From: Hetaerina americana | Lineage: Eukaryota; Arthropoda; Insecta; Odonata; Calopterygidae | Length of the DNA stretch: 64,000 nucleotides | Direction: 5' to 3' | NCBI GenBank assembly: GCA_022747635.1 | Contig: JAKTNV010000042.1 | Span: 2,554,501 to 2,618,500 of the forward strand | Part shown: positions 37,800 to 49,449 of the stretch, piece by piece | How positions within the stretch are numbered: the stretch's first letter is position 1 | Layout: every line of letters starts with the position of its first letter | Translations under genes and position numbers: made by a program | The notes under the pieces: model-generated | Told to the model about the DNA's origin: nothing | Databases searched by the model: none | Seen by the model: only the letters and a program-made list of their open reading frames with translations

Positions 37800-38740
37800 C
37801 ATCCCACCGCGACTCAATATCGTGAATTTGCGCACAGTGGAGATAGAGGAGGTCGCGTAGGGGAGGCTTTCGGCATCTTGTACCTGGCATTACCATCATC
37901 TCCCTCGGACCCCAGCCGTGGCTTGGGCAGAAAACCGCACACAATGCACGAGAGCAGGTCATTGCAATGAAAATATTAACGACAGAAGTCCACCGAATAC
38001 GCGGCGGAGGAAAATAAGTAAACGAGTTTTTCCCGCAAGTCATCATCGCGCACCGAGCTGGGGCGCACCCTGGGTCCATCCAATTGGTCAAAATACCGAA
38101 TGGAAACCTCTAAGTGGTGCGTGTGTGTGTGAGTGTTTGTGCGTTTTGTTGACGATTTAATGAACTACGCGAAAAATCACCCGAAAGGAGTGAAGATACA
38201 CGGTAAATTATATTTTTTCGGCAAGCAAAGAGGAGAGAGTAGGAGGAGGAGGGTTAAGGGAACGGAGGAATGCGGGCGTACCAGGAGCTCTCCTCCGGTG
38301 AGGCAAACCACAACCGAGTGTTGATGAGAAAAAGAGTCACTCCCAAGCAAGCCCAGCGAGCAGGAGTCGTTAAAAAATGGGGAGGGTGGGTGGGCATGTT
38401 GGCGGATGGGTGTTGGTCCGGTGGATGGGGTGGTGGGCGGTTGGTTGGGAGAGAGAGAGAGCTGGCGGGAGGCGTGCAGAGGGGGAGGGACAGCCGGGAA
38501 GACCACTGGAGGAAGGTGGTTACGGTAAGATAAGAAGACTGGGTAGAACTGAGAAAGAAAAACGGTCGAAATGGAGATTCCAGTGTGCGTGCGTGAGGGA
38601 GTGCTTGTGTGGGTGTTTGCGTGTGTGTGTGTGTGCTAAAGACAGGAAATGTGTGCCGGGATCAATTGGAAGAAACCGAAATAAAATTTCTAGTAATAGG
38701 GCGTGCCCAACTCACCGCCAAATTTTGGACTAACTTTCGG
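37800..38740 (+). other. CpG/purine island with exceptionally compact G-quadruplex motif
   Basis: After a mixed CpG-rich block (37800-38110), a strongly purine-rich + strand follows (38220-38570). It contains a canonical G4 at 38379-38394 with one-base loops, a (GA)n tract at 38449-38461, and GT-rich tracts at 38118-38146 and 38585-38636. Open frames of 80-128 codons on both strands overlap and have low-complexity Gly/Arg/Val content. None is taken as a gene. Confidence 0.45.
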
Positions 38741-40043
38741 GTCCAGGAAATGAGTAGATCTCATTGAAAAGAGCACTTGCTCCACGCATGAGACTTCAGC
38801 ACGGCAACGTGATAAATCGGCTACCATTTGAAGAAGTTGTCTTGTTCGTCAACTCCATGAAATCAAACCTCAGAGTGGTTCCGTGTATGCGAACGGAGGC
38901 TGAGTCGAAGCAAAATGTATGCTGAATTAAGTGATGCTAGCTTGTGTTGCTCCTTTTTGTGGCGGCTTGATACGACATTTGGCTTCTATGCCAGAGTATA
39001 AAAATCTCAAATGAAAGATGAGGAAATGAAAATCGAACTCGCTGCGACAATTGTCAACGAATAAATATTCACTGATGGACGGTCAAAACAAATTTACGAG
39101 CGTAAACAAACGGGCATAAATAATGATCGCGCCATCTTTTGAGATTGCAATCGATAATTTCAATTTCGATATAAAATACACATGTATTAGGCAATCTTAC
39201 GGATGTAATGACCATCATTATCAGTAATTTTCTCGTAATACGCAGAGGATAATGAGGTTACTCAACTATAAAGAGTGGAGTTGTACCGAGCAGAAATAAG
39301 GCTCCTGTGGGGAGTTTCAAATAATTTTTCAACATACTAAATTAAAATCAAGCAATTTTTTTCTTTTTAGCTGCCCAAGATTCCCTTGGTATTAGTAATC
39401 GCATAAACCCCCTCGAATAGGATTAAACACAATAAGGACAAAGCCGCGCTTCAGAGTCAGACGAGTATGAGAGACAATAGATGGATTCCGTAGAGAGGTT
39501 TGGAATTCTAAATGAGCATATAGGTAGATGTGCCTGATGAACATATTGCATAAAACACAGTAAGACAATTCTGGCAAAGGATCTTCGGAATAAGCTCGTA
39601 AATATTGGTGGTGGATAAATTATCATTTGCGTCAATTAGACCTGGTATTTGCGCGGTATAAATGGCTGATAGAAATCCTTTACCTAAGTGTGGCATCCAA
39701 TAAAACACTAATTTGTTAGGGCATCTTAACGGCTTACTTGCCGGAAAAATATGAAAGGAAGGTGTTTAGGGACATGTGTATTCAGGGGATAATTCCTTCG
39801 ATTAATTACGTTCTCTTAACTTCCTACAAATCCACAATTTACGACGCACCTAAGTACCCATCCCTTTAATTACCCGCTAAATGGCTTCCTAAGGTGCATC
39901 ATTTGAAACCACAAAAAGAAATTCCCGAAGTAATGAAATAAAAAATCCACTCTCGTAATTGTGTGTAAGGAACCTACAGGAAAGGTTTATCAAGTAAAAT
40001 GATGACCAAATGATATCATGTTTTGGGAGGTACCTATAAAATT
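38741..40043. other. AT-rich stretch with a candidate regulatory cluster
   Basis: No gene recognised. 39050-39250 has a concentration of homeodomain- and Cdx-like words (TTTACGAGCGTAAAC, CATAAATAATGATCG, ATCGATAATT), suggestive of an enhancer but unproven. The remainder is AT-rich. Confidence 0.3.
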
Positions 40044-40055
40044 TACAATTAGAAG
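40044..40055. repeat. Target-site duplication, copy 1 (SINE insertion)
   Basis: TACAATTAGAAG is repeated exactly at 40358-40369, at the other end of the SINE. It marks the left border of the insertion and shows that it arrived by target-primed reverse transcription. Confidence 0.82.
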
Positions 40056-40357
40056 TAGTAGTATTTAGGAGGCGACCGACAGCTAAGGTCATTTGTGCCA
40101 TTAGGGATGGACAGGAAAGGATGAAGGATGGATAAAAACCCGGCGTCGGCATTAGCCGACTCTTAACGAAAGGCGCCAAGGGTTCCACACAGCTTAACGT
40201 CCGATTCCAAGGGACGGCGTACTCACTCTAAGTGCCCTCCCAAAAGCACCTAAAGCAGGGACCGAGGTACCACTGAAAAATATTCGACGCCGCCGGGATT
40301 CGAACCCAGGCCCTCTAGCTGGGCCAGTACGTTAGCCACCGCACCATCCCGATCCTC
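40056..40357 (-). repeat. tRNA-derived SINE, complete copy with 12-bp TSD (family A)
   Basis: The 302-bp element is oriented on the minus strand. It starts at 40357 with GAGGATCGGGATGGTGCGGT, whose A-box-like part (GGTGCGGTGGCTAACG) lies at about 40332-40347. A perfect B box (GGGTTCGAATCCC, complement of 40295-40307) follows. The tRNA-like head is followed by a roughly 230-bp body, and the element ends at 40056 in CTAAATACTACTA. Both borders are fixed by the 12-bp duplication TACAATTAGAAG. A second, diverged copy is at 53098-53370. Neither copy encodes protein, so it depends on a LINE for mobility. Confidence 0.85.
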
Positions 40358-40369
40358 TACAATTAGAAG
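40358..40369. repeat. Target-site duplication, copy 2 (SINE insertion)
   Basis: Second copy of TACAATTAGAAG, immediately next to the 5' end of the minus-strand SINE. Confidence 0.82.
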
Positions 40370-40925
40370 AATGATTAAGCATTTCAGTTAATATAAATAC
40401 CTCATTTCATTGAAAAAAACCTATTCCATTCTGAGAATATTCGGGACTAGGGGCCCTTCACTATTTACTGTATTTTCCATAGTTAATGTTTCCAATTAAT
40501 TATATTGTTCCTTCCAAATTATTTGTTATATTTATGGAGGCAGCAATTCTTTCAAAAATTCAGTGACTACTGATGCTTTCTGGAGTTAATTTTTCAGGAA
40601 TGAGGATTGGAAAAATACAAGTAAAAAATCTAGGCGATTCATTTCAAAGACCAGCTCTTCCGATATATTTATAGTGCACAACAGTTGATTTTGGAAAACT
40701 GCACTGGTGAGTCGTAATTTGAGAGGGAAAACGAAAATTATTGCATTACCGCCACAATGAATGAATCTGGAAAACAAAATACAACCTGAGAAACGCAGAT
40801 GTTCAGAATCAAATCCTCGGACGGCCCAATCATAGATGCTGTGTTGATGAAAAGATTCCAAGCGAATCTCGTTAGCGTGGCTAGAAATCTTAGAAAAGAG
40901 GCTAGAAAAGTAGAGGTATTGCATT
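40370..40925. other. AT-rich spacer, nothing recognised
   Basis: No coding or mobile-element signal was recognised. Confidence 0.4.
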
Positions 40926-40929
40926 CAAC

Positions 40930-41680
40930 TGAATTGCAAACAAGTTCTCGGGGTGAGAGAGAGGGGTCGGGGGTTGAGCCTTGGGGAACCGTGTGGGCGT
41001 TGACGCGGCCGAGTGACGCCACAGCCTCGCAATTGGGTCCTAAGTGGTCAGTGGGGCCGCAAATCAACTGCACCCCCCCTCCCCCAATTGTCTCCACCGG
41101 GGCTCAAGCGTCGCCGATGGATTCACGACCTCAAGCCGGCCCTCAATCAGGGGAGGCCGTGACTGCGGCGAGTAGCCCCCGAGCCCCAGCGTCTGCACTA
41201 TGGTGACAAGGCGCGTGCTTCTTGCTCCGCTCGGTGCGATGGGGGCGCCTGGGAAGCTAATGAGCGAACGGGGAGACTGGAATGCTTCTGAGGCACGCTC
41301 TACCCTCGCGGGACACATCCACAGAGGCCGCATTCTCCCACCACTCCCAGAAGGGAGGGAGAGACGAGGGCGCGCGGAGAGGCAGGCTCTCTCTTCGCCT
41401 TGCCGCCTAGAGACCCTTCCTGGTTCCTCCTTACACGTGGTCCTCCCTCGCCCGGCCTTCTTCCAATCCCACCCTCAGGCGGTGGGTAACAAGAGAGTAG
41501 CGGCACGGCGTTTATCCCCTTCGCGTTCTTTTTTTTTGCCAACCCACTTTTGTAATCTGTCCGTCATGTCCGTCACACAACGAATCTCATCACGTCCAAC
41601 CTCCTCATCATCCTCTCGTGGTTTTTAGGCTCTTTTTCTCTCTCGTGCTCTGCTCGGGTCGCTGACACGCTTCACGATGA
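40930..41680. other. CpG-rich island with long open frames on + strand
   Basis: A dense CpG island. Two consecutive + strand open frames (40799-41206, 135 codons; 41200-41628, 142 codons) and minus frames of about 80-120 codons cross it. The proteins are Ala/Arg/Pro/Ser-rich without any motif I recognise, and frames on both strands overlap, so I do not call a gene. Candidate promoter or first-exon island; transcript evidence would decide. Confidence 0.35.
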
Positions 41681-42875
41681 GAAGAACCCATTCTGGCATT
41701 TCTTAATAATAGCTGCAAGAGTCGAGGAAGTAAGCGCCAAGAAATTTCATAAAAGCCCTTATTAGAGAACTCATTCCTCCCGACCTAAGGAAATATCCCG
41801 CGAGTGAAAATTTAGAGGAGCCATGTTACGTCAATAGTAGTCCTCACAGCCTGTCACAAATAAGATACCTATTTTAAGAATTTCAGCTCACTTTGAATTC
41901 TTTGGATTGGTTTTCTTAAAAAATACCTATCATTCCTCTGCTTAAAAGCAGCTGAAAAGCGAGGGTTCTGTTAACTACTCACGGATTTGTAAAATAAAAT
42001 ATATTTAAGATGCAATTTTTCACATGAGCGATACAGGATCAGAATAAATGCCATTGAAGTCAATGAGTTTAATTTTTTATACTAAGTAGCTTCTTTAAAA
42101 TACCTATATAGACTATAAACCATTCTGTAAACAATTATAGCACCTCTTACCGCACGCGTAGATTAGTTTAGACATAGATACTGTAGTTCACATAAAGCTG
42201 TAGGCAAAAATCAGTTCATTACCTGAATTTTATCACTCCTTTGTTTGTCCGTAACATTTTAGTAATCGATAATGTTTGCTGAAAGTACAGGGCGTGGAAT
42301 CATCTCCCACCATCAAAGTTGTGGCTGCCTATGTAGCATAAATGTAAGGATATTTATCCGTCTTTGTACACGGTTGAAAAATTCTCAGTAACCCCAAGCA
42401 AAGAATTGCATCAATATGTACGACTACGAAGCGTGTAAATCATTATATTACACTGCATCTGCTGAATTTGCCGTGTTCATTAGTGATAGATTAAGCTACA
42501 GCAGAGGATAAAAATACATAACCATTTTTATCCCACAACCATAATATTCTGTTATTCATTTCTAATTGGTTATTGGAAATATCCTTAAGTTGGAAAGAAA
42601 TTCCACCCGTGGGGAAATAAAACGTTTGAAAAAATCAAATAAGAAATACGATACCAGTAATTTATTACGAAATATTAGCCTACAAAATGAGAGCACTACC
42701 AACTTAAAACAATGATAAATACAATGTGGGTTTTCTGGGCCCAGAAACTCCAGTAATGAACCTCATGACCACATAATTATTTAACCGTATGTGTAATTTT
42801 GGAGCGGTTGTAGGCAAGGTTAGGTGGGATGAATTTCGAACGCCATCCAATTCCGTGGGGGTTTGACACACTGAC
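41681..42875. other. AT-rich spacer, nothing recognised
   Basis: About 1.2 kb of AT-rich DNA without supported features. Confidence 0.45.
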
Positions 42876-42879
42876 ATAA

Positions 42880-43740
42880 ATCATTTCCCTAATTTGTTTT
42901 GACACGCATTGGTACAACTTCGTGATTTCAAAAGCTTTATGCGAGCGGCAAGCATTCCCCCGCTTCTACATATTCCCGGCCACCTCCCTACTACCTCCCC
43001 ACCTACTACCTTGCCATGCCACAAAACCCACACCTCCCAGTTCGAGGTATAAATACCTGGCCACAAAATAAGTGAAAAAAGGAGGCACGCAAGACAAAGA
43101 CAAGGCCCATAACACCCGTCAGGAAGGTAATTTGGAGGGCGGATTTCTTTTTGTCCCCGAAAAAGGACAACATTCGATTAGGAGGGCACTTCTTTGGGTC
43201 TTAGCGAGTATGTGACGAAACCTATATTTGGTGCGCCATCTGCCCCTGGAAAGGGGGAGGTGGTGCCGGGGCGCTGAGGGTGTAGGGGGATGGGAAAGCA
43301 GGAAAGATCCAACCCCACCTTCCGCGAAGTCCCTCCCGGACCGAGCGGCCCCTTCCACGCCCGACGGTGGTGCGCAGCACGTATTCGTGGGCCTGCGAGC
43401 GGGTTTGGGCGGGAGGGGGGACGAAGAAGTCAGGGGAAGCTGGCCGGGAGGGTGCGGGTCTTGGTGACGGAGAGGAAGATGAGAGTCGGGGCTGGGGGGG
43501 TTTAAGGGGTGGGAAGGCTGGAGGGAACAGTTGCGAAACGAAACCGCGTGCACGGGGGCTCCAAATTGGATAGGGGAGACGCCGCCGTGCGTCACTCACG
43601 GGTCCTTAGTCCGCGATTCGATGTCACAGCGGCGGCGGCCAGTGGAGGTCCGGTTTCGCGGGAAGAGATTGAGGGGACGGAGCCAGCCGGAGAGGGTGTG
43701 CGCTCGAGGGATTCGTGGGCAGCGGCGTAAGCGGTGACGG
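42880..43740 (+). other. CpG-rich, G-skewed island with G-quadruplex motif
   Basis: 43240-43740 is strongly G-rich on the + strand. A canonical G4 lies at 43488-43513 (tracts at 43488, 43494, 43506 and 43511; loops 2, 5 and 1). Overlapping open frames in five frames (for example 43119-43595 -, 158 codons) encode Pro/Arg/Gly-rich low-complexity peptides. The longest minus frame lacks domains and is read as a compositional artefact. Confidence 0.42.
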
Positions 43741-44469
43741 CTGTGTGTACATAGTTTATTCAAGCTACGGACTCACGACAACTGATGATTTGGCGGTGAG
43801 ACATGATTTCAACACGGATGTATGGACCCATTTTTTTATGGGCCTCCAATTTATTCATGGTATCCTAAAATACGGGTAAAGGAATGCTCAATTGTATGCA
43901 GCAGCATAGGTTTTAAGAATTTGATCATCATGATATACCGCTTAAAAGAGTTATCCCACGTCCAAATGAAACGATTTAAGGAATTGCGAGAAAGTAACTC
44001 ACTGTGTTCTGAAGTTCTCATCATGCCGCCCAAAAGAAATGGATTGCAAAAGCGGCATGCAATTTTCTATTCGCTAAAATGAAGCGGGATAGAGTACCAT
44101 CTCTTCTCAATGCACATAATGGCATACGCTTTAAATTGATCAAGAACATTAGATTACTTATTAGCCGATGACAAAATGACCTACTAGGAAATTAACACGC
44201 AAGATGACGCCGTGCTACTTTCTATTTATTCAGACAATACCTCGGACTGGTGATGGTTACGAATCTAACGAAATGGTGATTAAAATTTAACCTTCATAGT
44301 TCACAGAAATATAATATTGGAGCCTAGAAAATGGGATAAATGACACAGAATAGACGAAATTAAATGAAGTACTTCAGAACAATTGCCTATGAGTACTAAT
44401 ATCTATAGTCTTTAATGAGGAACGCTTACTGAGAGAGATTCGGCTTCACCACCGGAAAATTTATGATAA
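43741..44469. other. AT-rich spacer, nothing recognised
   Basis: No supported feature. Open frames at 43822-44082 + and 43851-44033 - overlap and lack motifs. Confidence 0.4.
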
Positions 44470-44650
44470 AAGGGAGACGTTGTATCGACTTGGTTAAACC
44501 ACATTTGGAATATGTGGCCTGTCAAAGGAAGTAATTGAGGTCCACCAGAGGAAGTGTTAATTAAGGAAGGAAATTAGTAAAGTTAAAGAACGACTTGTGT
44601 GGAAAATTGTTACGAAAAGGTGTGTGGGGCTAATAGAGAAAAGTAGATGA
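44470..44650 (+). mobile_element. Possible LINE (CR1/Jockey-type) fragment
   Basis: One + frame reads DLVKPHLEYVACQRK and then a stop, matching the widely conserved LVRPHLEYAS segment downstream of the RT domain in CR1/Jockey-type elements. The rest is too decayed to follow, so the boundaries are arbitrary. It is a ten-residue match in otherwise anonymous sequence and could be chance. Confidence 0.32.
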
Positions 44651-45128
44651 GTCTCTTCAGACCCAAGTGAGACTAAGATATTTATAAAGGCACAGGACAC
44701 GAGTTTTCTTATGACGCCGTGGCAGCCTCCGATTAGTGCCGCATTTTACAACGGAAAAAAACCGACCTCTCGAGAGAGAAAAAAGAGAAAAAGATTCGAG
44801 TTCTGACAGATCTAAATACTTTTTCTCCCATCGCACGTCTCGCGGTCACAACAAAAAGAAGGTTAAGTACCCAACAACTGATATTTTAAAACCCAATTTT
44901 AATCTGACATTCCTATTACGAACACATCAGTTTAACCCACATTTACATAAATGCACAAACACCACTCAAATATGACGGGCGCCCTGAAACCTTCTGCCAT
45001 ACACCGTGGTGGCCAGCAGATGATATCATTGATAAGGATGAAGAGATAAACCACAAACATTGTCATTATCCCCAAAGGTAGCATTTTGATAGCCGAAGGT
45101 AAAACTCACTGGAATAATCACTAAGGCG
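44651..45128. other. AT-rich spacer, nothing recognised
   Basis: An open frame at 44736-44975 has no recognisable motif. Confidence 0.4.
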
Positions 45129-45296
45129 AGTGGAATTCACACGTGTGTTCCATTTCCTTTCTCCATGTGTTTTCCCAGGACGCTTTGGGACCCACACTGC
45201 TTGACTTCCACTGAGGATCGAGAAACCACCCTGATTTTAAACCGGGGTGCTCCATCCAGTAGTCGAACATCACTCGCTAGGCTATCACGCTACAAT
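45129..45296 (-). repeat. Degenerate tRNA-derived SINE
   Basis: The minus strand starts with TGTAGCGTGATAGCCTAGCG, an A-box-like GTGATAGCCTAGCGAGTG. It continues with GACTACTGGATGGAGCACCC and has a decayed B box (CCGGTTTAAAATCAG, complement of about 45232-45246). This spacing is that of a tRNA-derived head. The body runs toward 45129 with GC-richer sequence than its flanks. No TSD was found. It resembles the head of the SINE at 40056-40357 in layout but not closely in sequence. Confidence 0.42.
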
Positions 45297-48200
45297 ATTA
45301 AATTAGTACTCAATGATACTTTCGTACTTGCTAGGAGACGGAATAAACGGTAATGTACTCGTATATTATCAGTGCAGATATTAATGGAAATGTCAAATTT
45401 GTGCCTCAATAAATGCCAGTATTTCCTGTTGAAAAGATACATTTTCCTTTGGACCATTTCATTACGCATCTGCGATCACGTCCCTTGCTATCATATAACC
45501 GGTTCCTATGCCTCGCAAGGAATTTTATTCTCCTTATCGTTATAAAGAGATACATCGGAATATGGGCCGACGTTTCTCGTGTAAGCTCAATGTCTAGAAG
45601 AGATCTGTATCACCTCAGAACAGCTTGGTTGATATCTTTCGACGACCCTGTTCATAATCGTAATTATGAAAATGCTCGAATATCCCTCCCCTCCATTATT
45701 GGTAGATTCACTAAAAACACCATTATCAAGGGTAATAGCAATTCTGCCATTTCAGAAATAGACAACAGAGAAATTAGAATCGATGAAATCGACCAAGAAA
45801 AAAAACTCGACTTTTCGAGCACGTGTTGAAAAAATGATATCATTTTTGATCGGTCCCAAATGTGAATTCACAACATGTTTAGTGAGTTACAGAATGTTAA
45901 GAAGAATATATTGCTAGTGAATGGTCGGTAATGCACTGCAAAGTAGCCAGTTCAAAAAGAGAAATACCATTTTGAGGAAAACTTCCCTTTTAACCCCTGG
46001 GCTAATGAGGGAAATACCAATTATCAATTGTACCAAGAAAAAGTTTTGACGGAGTGCTAGTGGAGTGTTTCAACGACCATAGTGTCCGCAAAATTTGTTG
46101 AAATCATCTACTCTTTTGGAGACTGATGTCGTGAAGAGTTGAATCCAATAATTGTATTTTAATTGAAAGTAGATAAAAAATTATATTTATTAGCATTAAC
46201 TTAATAAATGTTGTAACCCTTAAGGATATGGACATAAGATATCTATTTTAAAGATTTTCTTTAAAAATGTAGTTATAGGCCACTCTGTATTTTACTACGG
46301 CGAGTATTCTATGGGCCCGTTAAGTTATGGTATAGCCAACGATTAAGTTTCCTAGCGGGGTACATTCTCTAATAATACGTTTCAAATAGGATGAACAGCA
46401 ACAATAAAGGCTACTCAAAAAATGAAGACTTGAAGAGAATTTGATATTTTAAAACCCAATTTTAATTTTTGAAGACGGTGGACCATCTTGAACAGTGGAA
46501 AATATCCTTTCATAACTGCTTAATGCATTAAGTCATTACTTCTCAAAGAATCACTAACACTTCAGGATACATTAGAAAATTTTCCCGAAGATTTACAAAT
46601 TGCAACGCATGTTGCGCAAAAAAGCTCTTGCAGGAAATGTAAAGCTAATAAATGTAAGCTCTTACAACCGGAAGTAAAAGGGAAAAGACAACCATTACAG
46701 GCTTTCAAATCCTCAAAAACCACCAGTTAATAAGAAACTTCATTTAAATATAATGTTTCAATAAAGTTTCAAATTAAGATTGGATGAATAAAGGACGAAC
46801 GAGCGATTCACATGCTTCAGAACAAATTTGGTTGGAGGATCAAATTCTTGGCCTCCAATGGTTTAGGTGACTGTTTGAAGATAGTGTCGAGGGCAACACA
46901 GCATCATTGCATCGAATATTACCACGGTAAATAGAAAAATTCACGACATGCTTGCCTTTTTTGTGTGCTTCTTAAGTTGGAAGGAAAAATAATTAATTCG
47001 AAACCTATGTGAAAAAAGATATTTTTAAGGATAAATATATGAGTCCTGAAAAAATGACTGGTCACGCCAAAAAGGGCCGAAATTGATGGGCACTCAACAT
47101 GTTAGTAACTTTCACGCTTCTTCTTATCCCCGCTATGCAAAGGTCGTAAACTATAGTAATTTTATATTTTATACATCGTTCAATGCCTGTACAAAAAAGA
47201 ACGTGATACGACAATAAATCTTTCAGTTTAAGTGCCCGTAACTGCTGGGAAGGTTTGACTTTTAAGCCAAATTAAAGTTATGAAAAATAGCAAATCTAAG
47301 TTTACCATTGAAAAGCCGTCTCACTAGAGTTATTTAAATGAAACTTACGGACACAAAAAAATAATCCAAAAGAAAGAAGATTTGCAATGAGTAATGAGAT
47401 CCAGTGCGCTAATGAGAGGTCAAAGAGCAGAAAATATTTCGTAGTGACGAAAATCAATCTCCCCAAGATAGCTTAAAACCATTCTTATTTTTTCCATTTA
47501 GCGGAATGTTTCTTACTGTGAGATTGTACATAGTACTTGTACATGTACTTTACAGTAGATGTACTGAGAATTGAGGCTTTTAGTGTTAAAGAGTCATCAT
47601 GAAATTTAACATAATGTAAACCCCTCGTCTACTGCCAAATATACGATATATCCTAGGCATTCTCCACAGTGAAAACTGATCCCTATTCTAAACTTTAAGG
47701 ACGAGAGCAATTATAAAAATTTGTATTCTATCCGGATATTATTGAAGGCCAAAATTTATTGAGTTGAATTCGACTTTTTGGCAAGCTGCTACCATGAAAA
47801 ACATGGCATCTCTAGTACTTTACTTCACACACGATATTCAAAAATATCAACTGACACGAAAAATTACCTCAGTAATAATTCTTAGCTACCAAGAAACTGC
47901 GAGAGATGTGCTTGCTCATGTTTCATAAAGCACTTGTTCATACAGGTCATACTGTATTTCATAAAAATACTGTGCGGAAAACTCAGGTGTTTCTTTTTCC
48001 TCCATGAATCATAACCCCTGGTGACTAGCTATTCCATTCATCCAGACGAAAACATTAAACATTCCTGATATTAATGACTGACTTCAGGCTTCATGTGATG
48101 TAATGAAAAAAGATATCGATTTTTAAGAGTGGAAATGAAAAGGCAGTAGCGAAATGCCTTATCGCACTATCTGAAAGACATTTTTAAGTCATATAATCAC

Positions 48201-48355
48201 GATATCACGCAATGCCGTATGATTCACATGGCTCCATCTTGCCATTTGTCATTCTATTCCGGTATACCGCTACAGCGCACATATATAACAATTTGCCCTA
48301 CCCAGGTGACGCCTGATAACTACTACCCATGCTTCTCATGACTTAACTGATATGA
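45297..48355. other. AT-rich stretch without recognised genes
   Basis: About 3 kb of AT-rich DNA. It contains a 138-codon open frame (45413-45829 +) with no motif, signal peptide or membrane segment that I recognise. One frame of this size is about what chance gives in 64 kb at this composition. Confidence 0.42.
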
Positions 48356-48359
48356 TTCT

Positions 48360-49020
48360 TCATTAAGTTTACTCAAAATGATGATCTTTACGGAGAATTA
48401 AATTCCAAATATAGTGAATACGGCAAATGTTGCAACATGCAATCCGAACCTAAATTCCATAATTTTCATTTTCATAAACTGTGAAGGGTTGAACCCGTGC
48501 ATTTTCTTGATGGGAGATAGTATTTTTCTTTGCCAAAAGAGAATATTTTTCCTTGACTCATTTGATCAACCGGTGCAATAACGACGCACAATACTCTCCG
48601 TGGATCGCTTCTCCTTTTGCGGAAGTAAACTATATAGATGACTCCGCGTGCATCCCAAAAACAATGGCCATCACCTTGCCGAGATTATTTTCAGTCCCAA
48701 TTTCTCGTGTAAAACTGACAATACTGTTCGTAGTGATACCCCTGTGGTCTCAAATATTTCGTCAATTTTAATTCGTCGATCACTTAACATCATATCGTGG
48801 ATTTTTTAATTATTTCAGAGGAAGTCATTTCCGCTGGACGTCCGGAGCGATGTTCACTATTTGCGGATGTACGGCCACGTTTAAACTCCCAATTGTAAAC
48901 AGTCACCAAGACAAGAGCAGATGTGCTACAAACTTCATCCAACTAAGCTATGATCTCTTTTGGTATTAAGTCTTTTAAATGTGTTATTCACCGCACAAAG
49001 CTCGTTTTTTTCATTTTTCT
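48360..49020 (-). mobile_element. Decayed mariner-like transposon (minus strand)
   Basis: From about 49005 downward, the minus strand translates, with stops and shifts, to mariner transposase segments in the right order. An N-terminal piece reads LIPKEIIA then TVYNWEFKRGRTSANSE. Next comes HRSGRPAEMTSSEIIKKIHD and on to DRRIKIDEIFETTGVS, LSVLHEKLGL and SARW. Then the remnant GVIY(I) follows, QENA in place of the catalytic QDNAP box, and LQHLPYSLYLEF in place of LPHPPYSPDLAP. The stretch between the SARW and GVIY remnants (GDE region) is deleted. No terminal repeats were found, so the limits are approximate. It is a dead copy of a lineage different from the intact element at 56695-58011. Confidence 0.7.
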
Positions 49021-49445
49021 AAATAAAAAAACGCTTGTTGCTTCAATCGACTATGAAAATGAAGCCACGTAACGGGTATAGGTGAGCATTTAACAGCAAT
49101 CTACTAAGAAAAGAGGGTTACTAATAGCAAACCGTTTCCGAAACTAGAAGCACCATCATCCATGCATTTCCGAAAGGCTTGCCCTATGCTATAGAGGCTA
49201 AATGTGCCTAAGGTTGAACTTTCTTATTTTTTAAATTAAAATTTTAAGTGTTACGATATAATTTATTAAAGACGCTTTCTACGATGAATTTTCCTTTCTC
49301 TTCCGATAATAGTATTTTACCCATTGATTAACTCTCATAAACATGCATTATATATGCTGCGCCTAAGAGAAATTCAGAAAGTGCTGAAAAAGTAGATGTT
49401 ATAAAATATTTATATATTTGAGTCGATAACGATTTTATCATTTTA
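49021..49445. other. AT-rich spacer, nothing recognised
   Basis: No supported feature. Confidence 0.4.
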
Positions 49446-49449
49446 TAAG

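Noticed and set aside
37705..38091. 128-codon minus frame with several Cys
   Set aside because: No ordered Cys/His pattern of a known domain, and located in a GC-rich island with other open frames.
40295..40350. tRNA gene on the minus strand
   Set aside because: The perfect B box belongs to a 302-bp SINE with a target duplication; the cloverleaf is incomplete.
41200..41628. 142-codon + frame in a CpG island
   Set aside because: Low-complexity Arg/Ser/Pro composition, overlapping minus-strand frame, no motif. GC-rich DNA has few stop codons.
43119..43595. 158-codon minus frame in a GC island
   Set aside because: Pro/Ser/Arg-rich low complexity produced by the pyrimidine-rich strand; several other frames are open at the same place.
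45413..45829. 138-codon + strand open frame
   Set aside because: No domain, signal or family motif. At this base composition about one frame of this size is expected by chance in 64 kb.
48553..48771. 72-codon + frame
   Set aside because: Antisense to the decayed mariner on the minus strand.
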